Positions 1-7,055 of a stretch of 33,509 bases of DNA are shown in pieces. The DNA comes from Helicobacteraceae bacterium (GTDB taxonomy: Bacteria; Campylobacterota; Campylobacteria; Campylobacterales; Sulfurimonadaceae): NCBI GenBank assembly GCA_015484575.1, contig WFND01000110.1, positions 1 through 33,509 on the forward strand. The letters run 5' to 3'. Below the pieces are notes generated by a model. It saw nothing but the letters and a program-made list of their open reading frames with translations, ran no database searches and was not told the DNA's origin. Numbering within the stretch: position 1 is the stretch's first letter; the number at the start of each line of letters is the position of its first letter. A program made the translations under genes and the position numbers.

Positions 1-16
1 CTACATCATAATGTAG
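1..16 (+). terminator. Possible hairpin terminator of an upstream gene
   Basis: CTACAT at 1-6 and ATGTAG at 11-16 form a 6-bp stem with a 4-nt loop, followed by a moderately T-rich stretch. It may end transcription of a gene left of the window. The stem is short, so confidence is low. Confidence 0.25.
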
Positions 17-43
17 CATTATTTTGCAACAAGTCTAATATAT

Positions 44-92
44 TTGATAAGTATCAATATAAATCAAGCTAAAAGTGATTACAATTCTCAAA
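44..92 (+). promoter_or_regulatory. FNR-type operator with matching -10 box (class II promoter)
   Basis: TTGAT-AAGT-ATCAA at 44-57 is a perfect match to the classical FNR/CRP-family consensus TTGAT-N4-ATCAA. TACAAT at 80-85 is a good -10 box. With transcription starting near 92, the operator centre (50.5) falls at about -41.5, the position of an activator at class II promoters. It would place the siroheme decarboxylase and following genes under an oxygen- or nitrogen-oxide-responsive CRP/FNR regulator. The regulator is not in the window. Confidence 0.7.
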
Positions 93-115
93 ATTAGATA
101 TAAAGATTATAGTTA

Positions 116-1123
116 ATGAAACAAGAGATACTTTCGAGAATACAGAAAAAATTTCCCTTAGTTGCAAAGCCTTTTAAAGCTATTGCGGATGAACTTGATA
201 TAAGTGAAGAGGAGGTGCTTAGTATTTTGCAAGAGCAGAAGAGTAAAAATATTATTCGTCAGACATCTGCCATATTTGATACTAAGCGTTTAGGGTATAA
301 ATCATCTTTAGTTGCCTTTAAAATTGATAAAGAAGATATAAGTGATGCAGTAAAAATCATAAATTCACATCCGGGTATCTCGCATAATTATGAGAGAAAT
401 CATGATTTTAATATCTGGTTCACTCTAGCGGTTGCACCGGATTCAAAACTTGGGCTTGAAAAGACGTTGGAGATATTGGCAAAGCTTACCAATGCCAAAG
501 AGTATATAATGCTGCCGACTCTAAAACTTTTTAAAATCTCTGTAAAGTTAAATACTACGGGAAAAGATGATAAAAAAGAGAAAGTTAAAAAAGTTGTCCA
601 TAGTGATATTGAACTAAGTGAACTTCATCATGCTGTTATCAGAAAAGCCCAATATGATATAGAGATAGTAAGTGAACCTTTTAAAAAAATAGTAGAAGAA
701 CTTGACATCAGTTATGATAAATTTTTCTCTATTTTGATACAATTGCAAGAGGCAGGGATAATGCGTAGATTTGCCTCTATTTTAAATCACAGAAAAGCTG
801 GATTTAATGCAAATGCGATGGTTGTTTGGGATGTTGATGAAGCAAATGGTGAAGCTATCGGTGAGAAAGCAGCTGCTTTTTCTGCCGTTAGCCACTGTTA
901 TCTTCGTCCAAAATATGAAAATTGGCCATACAATCTCTTTACAATGGTTCACGGTAAAACTACGCAAGAGACAAATGCCATAATTGATGATATGTCAAAA
1001 GAGATAGAGTCTGCATCGCATATGCCTCTATACTCATCTCGTGAGTTTAAAAAAGTACGTATCGAATACTTCACTCCTGAGTTTGAATCTTGGGAAAATA
1101 AATATATTGCACAGGAGAGTTAA
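116..1123 (+). CDS. Siroheme decarboxylase, two-domain AhbA/AhbB (NirDL/GH) type
   Basis: 335 aa made of two tandem Lrp/AsnC-like modules (about residues 1-150 and 165-325), each with an N-terminal winged-helix part followed by a ferredoxin-like part. Each module carries family signatures: IIRQTSAIFDTKRLGY and GISHNYERNHDFNIWFTL in the first, IMRRFASILNHRKAGF and SHCYLRPKYENWPYNLFTM in the second. Members of this family decarboxylate siroheme to 12,18-didecarboxysiroheme and are often misannotated as Lrp regulators. In a proteobacterium with a normal haem pathway the likely role is haem d1 synthesis for cytochrome cd1 nitrite reductase; other nir genes would lie to the left, outside the window. 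The start at 116 has no clear Shine-Dalgarno. The stop overlaps the next start by one base. A true DNA-binding role is less likely. Confidence 0.8.
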   Translation: MKQEILSRIQKKFPLVAKPFKAIADELDISEEEVLSILQEQKSKNIIRQTSAIFDTKRLGYKSSLVAFKIDKEDISDAVKIINSHPGISHNYERNHDFNIWFTLAVAPDSKLGLEKTLEILAKLTNAKEYIMLPTLKLFKISVKLNTTGKDDKKEKVKKVVHSDIELSELHHAVIRKAQYDIEIVSEPFKKIVEELDISYDKFFSILIQLQEAGIMRRFASILNHRKAGFNANAMVVWDVDEANGEAIGEKAAAFSAVSHCYLRPKYENWPYNLFTMVHGKTTQETNAIIDDMSKEIESASHMPLYSSREFKKVRIEYFTPEFESWENKYIAQES

Positions 1124-1536
1124 TGGGACTTTTTTTTGAATTAGAGATACCATATATAGCTATAGGTATCTTTTTCTTGATAATAACAGCGTATGTGACT
1201 ACACATTCTACACTTCCAAAGAGTTCGTTTAAGTATGGAATGATTGGTGTCATTTCAATATTTGGTGGAATGATTATGGCTCACTACTTTACGACTGTGG
1301 CTAGAATGAATGGTGTTAAAAAGCTATTTAATGATGGAGAGACGATTATCTGTGAAAATAAGATGCACAGAACAATTTCACAATCAGTTCTTGTATCTAA
1401 AGCACTAGAGTGGAGGTTAGAAGGAGATAAGTTTGTATCGGACAATCATGTACGAGCTTTTCATACTGCTCGTTGTGTTGATTACGCCTCTATTGATCCT
1501 AAGAAAAAAGATTCTAAAAAGGTAACTAGTAAATGA
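1123..1536 (+). CDS. Hypothetical two-TM membrane protein
   Basis: 137 aa, family not recognised. Two hydrophobic segments (about residues 8-27 and 38-58) are followed by a soluble domain of about 75 residues with two cysteines (in TIICENKMH and TARCVDYAS), and a Lys-rich tail. The gene overlaps the siroheme decarboxylase by 1 nt (TAATG) and the cytochrome gene by 4 nt (ATGA), so it is almost surely translated with them. Its place suggests a membrane partner of the cytochrome or of haem handling, which is inference only. Confidence 0.75.
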   Translation: MGLFFELEIPYIAIGIFFLIITAYVTTHSTLPKSSFKYGMIGVISIFGGMIMAHYFTTVARMNGVKKLFNDGETIICENKMHRTISQSVLVSKALEWRLEGDKFVSDNHVRAFHTARCVDYASIDPKKKDSKKVTSK

Positions 1537-2696
1537 AACTGATACTATTTTTTTTATTTTCAATAAGTCTATTTGGTGCTATAAAAGATACTGAACCTAG
1601 CTCTACATGTAAGACTTGTCACCCTATTATATATACTGAATATCATGACTCTATGCACAGAAAAGCATCTATATATAATGATAAGATACACAGAGCTGTA
1701 TGGAATAAACACCCGCTGAGTAAAAAAAAGAAGTATGTATGTGCAGTCTGTCATACACCGACAGATAAAAGAGTATTAAAATCACTTAAAGAGGCTAAGC
1801 CCGCACTGCCTGAAAAAGATGCCATACAGACTCAAGATGCCGTTACATGTATATACTGCCATAAGATAAAAGATGTACAAATTCATGCAAAACGTAATAT
1901 CAATATTATGTCAAAAAAGACAAAAGTTCTCTATTCTGCAAGAGAGAGCCAAAAAGACAATAGTGATGTAAGCTATAAGATACAGACAAACTTTTTAGGT
2001 TTAGTGACAAAAAAAAGCGGTTCACCGTTTCATGATATAGATTTTACAAACAAAAATTTCTATAATGGTAAAATGTGTATAGGTTGTCATTCACACAAAC
2101 AAAATTCACATGAGTTTACAGTATGTAAGATGGATATGGACAAAAAAATTAAGAGCAAGGATAACTGTATAAGCTGTCATATGCCTATGGTTCAGGGTAG
2201 CTTTACAACCGCAGTTGATTCTAAGACTCATCGCTATCATGGATTTGCGGGAACTATTCATAAGCCTCAAATGTTAGCAAAATATGTTGATATATCTCTT
2301 GATAAAACTGATAGCGGTTTTGATATTGAGATAAAAAACAGAGCTACTCATCAGCTTTTACTGCATCCTCTTCGTGTCGGTGAGCTTAGGGTTGATATTA
2401 TACGTTCTGGCAAAACAACAGCTCTTAAAAGTGCTAAATTTATGCGTATCATAGGCAAAGATAAAAAGCCTAGTATGCCTTGGGTGGCTGATAGTGTTTT
2501 AAAAGATAACCATATAAAAGCCAATGAGACTAGAAAAATTCATTTTAATAAAAAGTTGCAAAAAGATGATGTTGTAGAAGTTAGATTGGGTCATCATATA
2601 CTTAATCCAAAAGCTGGAAAAAAATTGGGTATAAAAGATTCTGCTTTAACAGGTTTTACGCTCTTAAAAAAAGAGCGATTTAAGATAAAAGAGTAG
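1533..2696 (+). CDS. Exported pentahaem c-type cytochrome
   Basis: 387 aa with an N-terminal hydrophobic signal segment (about residues 1-16) and five haem c sites: CKTCH (26-30), CAVCH (70-74), CIYCH (106-110), CIGCH (182-186) and CISCH (212-216). Extra His residues between them could act as distal ligands. The C-terminal third (from about 245) has no haem motif and looks like a beta-rich domain. It should act in the periplasm as an electron carrier or reductase; I do not recognise it as NrfA (no CxxCK, too few residues). Two sites overlap near-copies of the TTACATGTAA motif (1603-1612, 1843-1852). It lies between small membrane proteins in one operon and upstream of CcsBA, which would attach its haems. 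Confidence 0.85.
   Translation: MKLILFFLFSISLFGAIKDTEPSSTCKTCHPIIYTEYHDSMHRKASIYNDKIHRAVWNKHPLSKKKKYVCAVCHTPTDKRVLKSLKEAKPALPEKDAIQTQDAVTCIYCHKIKDVQIHAKRNINIMSKKTKVLYSARESQKDNSDVSYKIQTNFLGLVTKKSGSPFHDIDFTNKNFYNGKMCIGCHSHKQNSHEFTVCKMDMDKKIKSKDNCISCHMPMVQGSFTTAVDSKTHRYHGFAGTIHKPQMLAKYVDISLDKTDSGFDIEIKNRATHQLLLHPLRVGELRVDIIRSGKTTALKSAKFMRIIGKDKKPSMPWVADSVLKDNHIKANETRKIHFNKKLQKDDVVEVRLGHHILNPKAGKKLGIKDSALTGFTLLKKERFKIKE
1603..1612. repeat. TTACATGTAA motif, 9/10 (CTACATGTAA)
   Basis: Near-copy in the cytochrome gene; it encodes T-C-K of the first haem motif CKTCH. Confidence 0.6.
1843..1852. repeat. TTACATGTAA motif, 9/10 (TTACATGTAT)
   Basis: Near-copy in the cytochrome gene; it encodes V-T-C-I at the third haem motif CIYCH. 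Confidence 0.55.
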
Positions 2697-2698
2697 TT

Positions 2699-2866
2699 GT
2701 GAAAGAGATTATAAAGCGTTATTCGATGGCATTGGTATTTTTGGCTTTAGTTGTTATATTGATGCTCATTGGAACTATGGGTGTAACTATGTTTGGTGAG
2801 AAGATGATAGAAGATACAAATACAGATACACATATGAAACCAAGAGGTGAAAAGGTAAATCTATGA
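2699..2866 (+). CDS. Small single-TM membrane protein (55 aa, GTG start)
   Basis: A reading frame from GTG at 2699 to TGA at 2864-2866 gives 55 aa: a basic N-terminus (VKEIIKRYS), one strongly hydrophobic helix (about residues 10-32) and a polar tail rich in Asp, Thr and Lys. It starts 2 nt after the cytochrome stop and overlaps the next gene by ATGA, so it fills an otherwise empty 166-bp gap in a tightly packed operon. The charge pattern suggests N-in, with the tail in the periplasm. No family recognised; it could be a small subunit or anchor for the pentahaem cytochrome. Confidence 0.7.
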   Translation: MKEIIKRYSMALVFLALVVILMLIGTMGVTMFGEKMIEDTNTDTHMKPRGEKVNL

Positions 2867-3165
2867 ATATATATACTGTTTTAATTGGTGCAATAATTTT
2901 AAGTATCGCACTGCATTTTATAGGTGTATATGTAAATGCAAAAAAGAGTGTCTGGCTTACGATTGTGCTGTTTTGGGCGGCCGGTATAAATATTGCGATG
3001 AGCGAAGTTAAGCCAAATGCCTATGATAAAATAGATAAGATAAAAGGTCAATATAAAAGTGTTGATGAAGAGATACAAAAAGCTCTTCCTAAAATATCCG
3101 TTTATGAGATGATAGGTATTATGAAAGCATACACACAGGCAAAAGAGGCTTCATCTGAAAATTAG
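2863..3165 (+). CDS. Hypothetical small membrane protein (100 aa)
   Basis: 100 aa with two hydrophobic helices (about residues 4-24 and 29-46) and a C-terminal polar, probably helical part (residues 50-100). No family recognised. The start overlaps the stop of the 55-aa gene (ATGA), and its 3' end overlaps the following gene by 11 nt. Together with the 55-aa and 137-aa proteins it gives three small membrane proteins around one pentahaem cytochrome. Confidence 0.7.
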   Translation: MNIYTVLIGAIILSIALHFIGVYVNAKKSVWLTIVLFWAAGINIAMSEVKPNAYDKIDKIKGQYKSVDEEIQKALPKISVYEMIGIMKAYTQAKEASSEN

Positions 3166-3865
3166 TATTATTGGATGTGGTTGGCTTGGAAAGTCACTAT
3201 ATGATAGTCTATACAGATACAGACCAAAGTGTTACACTCGAAAAAAAGAGCAAGAAAATCTAAAAAATCACTACTATATACCAGATTTAAATAGTGATTT
3301 TTTTGATTGTGATTATCTTATAATATCTATATCTACAAAAGATAACTACTTAAAAACTTTAAATGATATAGCTTTACATGTAAGGAAGAAAACAGCTGTT
3401 ATATTTATGAGCAGTATCTCTGTTTATCGTGAGTTTGATTGCAAAGTGGATGAAGATACTCATATAAGCAAGAACTCATTGCAGTATGAAGCTGAAATTT
3501 TGATGAGAGAGATGACAGATAAGCTTGTTATATTAAGACTTGCAGGTCTTATGGGAAGCGATAGAGTGTCAGGGCGTTGGAGCAAGGTTAAAAGTTTTAG
3601 TGACGGATATGTCAACTATATTCACAAAGATGACGTTATCGGTGTTGTAGATAAGATTATAGCCTCTAACATTAAAAATGAAGTTTTTAATGTAGTTGCT
3701 CCAAAACATCCGCTACGCTCACAAGTACATCAGAAAAATTCTAAGCATTTTGGTTTTACTTTGGGTACGTTTGAGGGTATGAGTAAGAGAATAGTTAGTT
3801 CAAGTAAACTTTCACGTAAGTTAAATTATAAGTTTACTTATCCAAATCCACTAGAATTTTGGTAA
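3155..3865 (+). CDS. NAD(P)-binding epimerase-like (YeeZ-type) protein, apparent CTG start
   Basis: 236 aa. An ATG at 3407 opens only 152 aa and would omit the dinucleotide-binding half. Reading the same frame upstream without a stop gives KISIIGCGWLGKSL, a beta1-GxGxxG-alpha Rossmann motif, and an intact beta-sheet region (YLIISISTKDN). The stop-free stretch holds no ATG, GTG or TTG before this motif. CTG at 3155 would give MKISIIGCGWLG and has a good Shine-Dalgarno (AAGAGG, 3143-3148) six bases upstream. An extended-SDR core follows (SSISVYREFD, then VILRLAGLMG and GYVNYIHKDDV). It resembles YeeZ-like SDR proteins; substrate unknown. It overlaps the 100-aa gene by 11 nt. An ATT start at 3161 is the alternative. 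Confidence 0.75.
   Translation: MKISIIGCGWLGKSLYDSLYRYRPKCYTRKKEQENLKNHYYIPDLNSDFFDCDYLIISISTKDNYLKTLNDIALHVRKKTAVIFMSSISVYREFDCKVDEDTHISKNSLQYEAEILMREMTDKLVILRLAGLMGSDRVSGRWSKVKSFSDGYVNYIHKDDVIGVVDKIIASNIKNEVFNVVAPKHPLRSQVHQKNSKHFGFTLGTFEGMSKRIVSSSKLSRKLNYKFTYPNPLEFW
3374..3383. repeat. TTACATGTAA motif, perfect
   Basis: Perfect copy in the epimerase-like gene, read as Leu-His-Val. Confidence 0.9.
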
Positions 3866-3914
3866 CTGTTAATTACAATTGGATATATTTTTAAAAAAAT
3901 TAGATAGGAGAATT

Positions 3915-6900
3915 ATGCAAAAGAGGATAATATCAATTTTAGGTTCTATGAAAACGATGGCATTTTTAATGCTGGTGTTTGCCATAGCTATAGGTGCTGC
4001 AACCTTTATCGAAAATGATTTTGGTACACAAACAGCAAAAGCTGAGGTATATAATGCTAGATGGTTTGAGTTTCTTTTGGCTCTTCTTAGTGTTAATTTG
4101 GCTATCAATATCTTCAATTTTAAGATGTATCGTAAAGAGAAAGCTCTTGTTTTAATGTTTCATATCTCATTTTTTGTTATTTTAATTGGTGCTGCTATTA
4201 CTAGATATGTCGGTTTTGAGGGTAGTATGCATATCCGCGAAGGTGCTACAAAAGACACTATGCTTAGTGCCAAAACATTTTTAGATTTTAAATTTGATGA
4301 TAATGGCAAGATATTTGAGTACTCAAAACCTATATATCTGTCAAAAATATCAAAAAATGATATTAGCTACAGTATAGATGTAGCAGATAAACATGTAGAT
4401 GCTCAAATTATAGATTATATACCAGATGCTGCTTATACCTTAAAACCTGCAAAAGATGGAGAGCCGATTGCAAATATGATGGTGACAGGCTCAGCGTCAC
4501 AGCCACAACAGCTTAGACTTAAAAAGGGTGAGTATTATGTGGCTTCTGATTTTGTTTTGGATTTTGACTCAGGAAAGTCGTTTGACAAACCGGTTATAAA
4601 GCTTTTTATAGACGGTAACTCTCTTAAGATGTCACATCCAATGAGCATGACATATCTAAATATGAATGATAGAAGTAGTGGAGAGTTAAATGCAAGTAAA
4701 ACAGATGTGTTGCAAAAACGCCGTCTTCATACAGTAAAAAACAGTAGTTTTGTACTTCGTGACTTTTACCCAAAGGCAGAAGAAGTTTTAGTCAGTCGTA
4801 GTTCACTTAGTGGTCCTAGGATGAATAGCGGTGAGCTTGACGCAATAGTTCTTCGCTTAAGTTCAAACGGCAAAAGCAGAGATGTTACTCTTAGAGGTAC
4901 TCGCGGTCTTGTAGGAGATAAAACATCTCTAAGTTTAAATGGCATAAAGATAGATGTCAGTTACGGCTCTAAACTTATAAAACTACCTTTTGCATTAAAA
5001 TTGAAAAAATTTGATTTAACACGCTATCCGGGTTCAAACTCTCCATCTTCTTATGCTAGTGATGTTGTCTTGATAGATAAAGAAAAAGGGATAAATATGC
5101 CGTTTCGTATATATATGAATCATGTGCTTGACCACCGTAATTATAGATTTTTTCAATCCTCTTATGATAGAGATGAGAAAGGAACTGTTTTATCTGTAAA
5201 TCATGACCCGGGAACACTGCCTACATATCTTGGTTATCTACTTATGGGTATAGGTATGTTTGGTTCACTGTTTCTAAAAAATGGGCGTTTTGCAAAACTA
5301 TCTAAAAAAGCAAAAAATGCAGCGGCAAAAGTAGAGACGTTTGCTGCAATTATGCTTCTTGTCGCAGTTATGATTCAGCCTCAAGCAAAAGCAGATGAGT
5401 TAAACCCCGTCATAAAGAGAGTTCTATCATTTGACAAGGAACATGCAGATAAGTTCTCTCGCTTGTTAGTTCAGACAAAACAGGGTCGCATGAAGCCTAT
5501 GGATACACTTGCAACTGAGATTTTGGCAAAGGTAAGTCGTAAGTCATCTCTGCTTGGTATGACGCCAAATCAAGTTGTTTTAGGGATGATGTTGGCTCCT
5601 GACTCTTGGCGTGAGATAAATATGATTCATACGGCTGATAAAGCGGTAAATAAAGTCATTGGAGTTGATGAAAATACGAAAGATACCTCTTTTTCTCAAT
5701 TTTTTGAATTTCCTAGTGAGATGAACGGCTATAAACTCTCCAAATATGTGGATGAAGCAGTAAGAAAAGCTCCGGGTAAACGAAATAAATTTGATAAGGC
5801 AGTCTTAAAAATTGATGAGAGAGTCAATGTCTGTTTCATGGTCTATACAGGAGAGCTAATCTCTATCTGGCCATCTATGACAGACAATAACAATAAATGG
5901 TTTCCTACTATAACGGCAATTCAAAAATTTGATGCAAAAAATTCTGAAATTGTGCGTATATTGGCTCTAAATTGGTTCAATAAAATAGAAGAGGGAATAA
6001 AAACAGGTGACTGGAGTGGGGCAGACAAAGCATTAGCCGCAGTAAAAAAATATCAGCGTAGTGTCGGTAAAGATGTATATATCAGTGATAATAAAATAGA
6101 AGCTGAAATCTTATATAACAGACTCAATATCTTTGAAAAATTGTGGCCTTTTTTCTTTCTGATAGGTTTTGTACTGCTAATTCTCTCATTTACAAAAATA
6201 ATACGTCCGAAATTTAAGCTTGGAATTTATACTAAAGTGACAATGGCTGTTTTAATAATATTTTTTATAGCTTTAACATTTGGACTTATTATGCGTTGGT
6301 ATATATCTGGACATGCTCCTTGGTCTGACGGGTATGAGTCTATGATATATATCTCTTGGGCAACGATGTTGGCGGGATTTATATTTTCTAAAAATTCGCC
6401 TATCACTCTGGCGGCAACTGGAATTTTAACAGGTCTTATCCTTTTTGTGGCACACCTTAACTGGATGGACCCGCAAGTGACAAATCTTGTTCCTGTTCTT
6501 AACTCTTACTGGTTAAGCATACATGTATCTATGATTACGGCTAGTTATGGATTTTTAGGTCTTGGTGCTCTGCTTGGGTTTATCACTCTTATCTTGTTTG
6601 TGATTAAAAATGATAAAAACTCAGCACAGATAAGTAACTCAATTCGTGAACTAAATGCTATCAATGAGATGAGTCTGATGATAGGTCTGGCTATGCTTAG
6701 TGTCGGTAACTTTTTAGGAGGTGTCTGGGCAAATGAGAGCTGGGGACGTTACTGGGGCTGGGATCCAAAAGAGACATGGGCTTTGGTAACTATCTTAATC
6801 TATGCGGTTGTTGTGCATTTACGCTTTATAAAAGCTATCTATACGGACTTCTCATATACTGTTATATCTCTGTTGGCATTTACGTCTGTTATCATGACAT

Positions 6901-7043
6901 ATTTTGGAGTAAACTACTATCTTGCAGGAATGCACTCATACGCAAAAGGTGATCCTGTTCCTATTCCAGATTTTGTACCTGTAAGTTACGCTATTGTATT
7001 TATTATCATCGCTTTAGCTTATAGAAATCGAAAACTAACTTAG
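3915..7043 (+). CDS. ccsBA: Fused CcsBA cytochrome c synthase (system II)
   Basis: 1042 aa from ATG at 3915. The frame is open from a TTG at 3879, but AGGAG at 3906-3910 lies 4 nt before ATG 3915 and the protein then begins with the usual ResB helix. The N-terminal half (about 1-490) is CcsB/ResB: TM helices near the start, a large periplasmic domain, and a TM near 440-460. The C-terminal half is CcsA with many TM helices, a conserved His segment (ISGHAPWSDGYESM) and the tryptophan-rich WWD motif (SWGRYWGWDPKETW). CcsBA exports haem and ligates it to CxxCH apocytochromes in the periplasm. Fusion of CcsB and CcsA is typical of Campylobacterota, several of which carry paralogues specialised for unusual cytochromes. 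Its place behind the pentahaem gene fits service of that protein. Confidence 0.92.
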   Translation: MQKRIISILGSMKTMAFLMLVFAIAIGAATFIENDFGTQTAKAEVYNARWFEFLLALLSVNLAINIFNFKMYRKEKALVLMFHISFFVILIGAAITRYVGFEGSMHIREGATKDTMLSAKTFLDFKFDDNGKIFEYSKPIYLSKISKNDISYSIDVADKHVDAQIIDYIPDAAYTLKPAKDGEPIANMMVTGSASQPQQLRLKKGEYYVASDFVLDFDSGKSFDKPVIKLFIDGNSLKMSHPMSMTYLNMNDRSSGELNASKTDVLQKRRLHTVKNSSFVLRDFYPKAEEVLVSRSSLSGPRMNSGELDAIVLRLSSNGKSRDVTLRGTRGLVGDKTSLSLNGIKIDVSYGSKLIKLPFALKLKKFDLTRYPGSNSPSSYASDVVLIDKEKGINMPFRIYMNHVLDHRNYRFFQSSYDRDEKGTVLSVNHDPGTLPTYLGYLLMGIGMFGSLFLKNGRFAKLSKKAKNAAAKVETFAAIMLLVAVMIQPQAKADELNPVIKRVLSFDKEHADKFSRLLVQTKQGRMKPMDTLATEILAKVSRKSSLLGMTPNQVVLGMMLAPDSWREINMIHTADKAVNKVIGVDENTKDTSFSQFFEFPSEMNGYKLSKYVDEAVRKAPGKRNKFDKAVLKIDERVNVCFMVYTGELISIWPSMTDNNNKWFPTITAIQKFDAKNSEIVRILALNWFNKIEEGIKTGDWSGADKALAAVKKYQRSVGKDVYISDNKIEAEILYNRLNIFEKLWPFFFLIGFVLLILSFTKIIRPKFKLGIYTKVTMAVLIIFFIALTFGLIMRWYISGHAPWSDGYESMIYISWATMLAGFIFSKNSPITLAATGILTGLILFVAHLNWMDPQVTNLVPVLNSYWLSIHVSMITASYGFLGLGALLGFITLILFVIKNDKNSAQISNSIRELNAINEMSLMIGLAMLSVGNFLGGVWANESWGRYWGWDPKETWALVTILIYAVVVHLRFIKAIYTDFSYTVISLLAFTSVIMTYFGVNYYLAGMHSYAKGDPVPIPDFVPVSYAIVFIIIALAYRNRKLT

Positions 7044-7055
7044 ACTTTTTAAAGT

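Noticed and set aside
116-1123. Lrp/AsnC transcription regulator
   Set aside because: The tandem modules carry siroheme decarboxylase signatures, and the neighbours are cytochrome genes.
3407-3865. 152-aa ORF starting at ATG 3407 as the complete gene
   Set aside because: The same frame is open upstream and encodes the dinucleotide-binding half, so this ATG is internal.
3879-3914. TTG 3879 as start of ccsBA
   Set aside because: ATG 3915 has AGGAG four bases upstream; TTG 3879 has no ribosome site.
6519-6528. ATACATGTAT in ccsBA as a motif copy
   Set aside because: It differs at both outer positions (8/10), so I did not count it.
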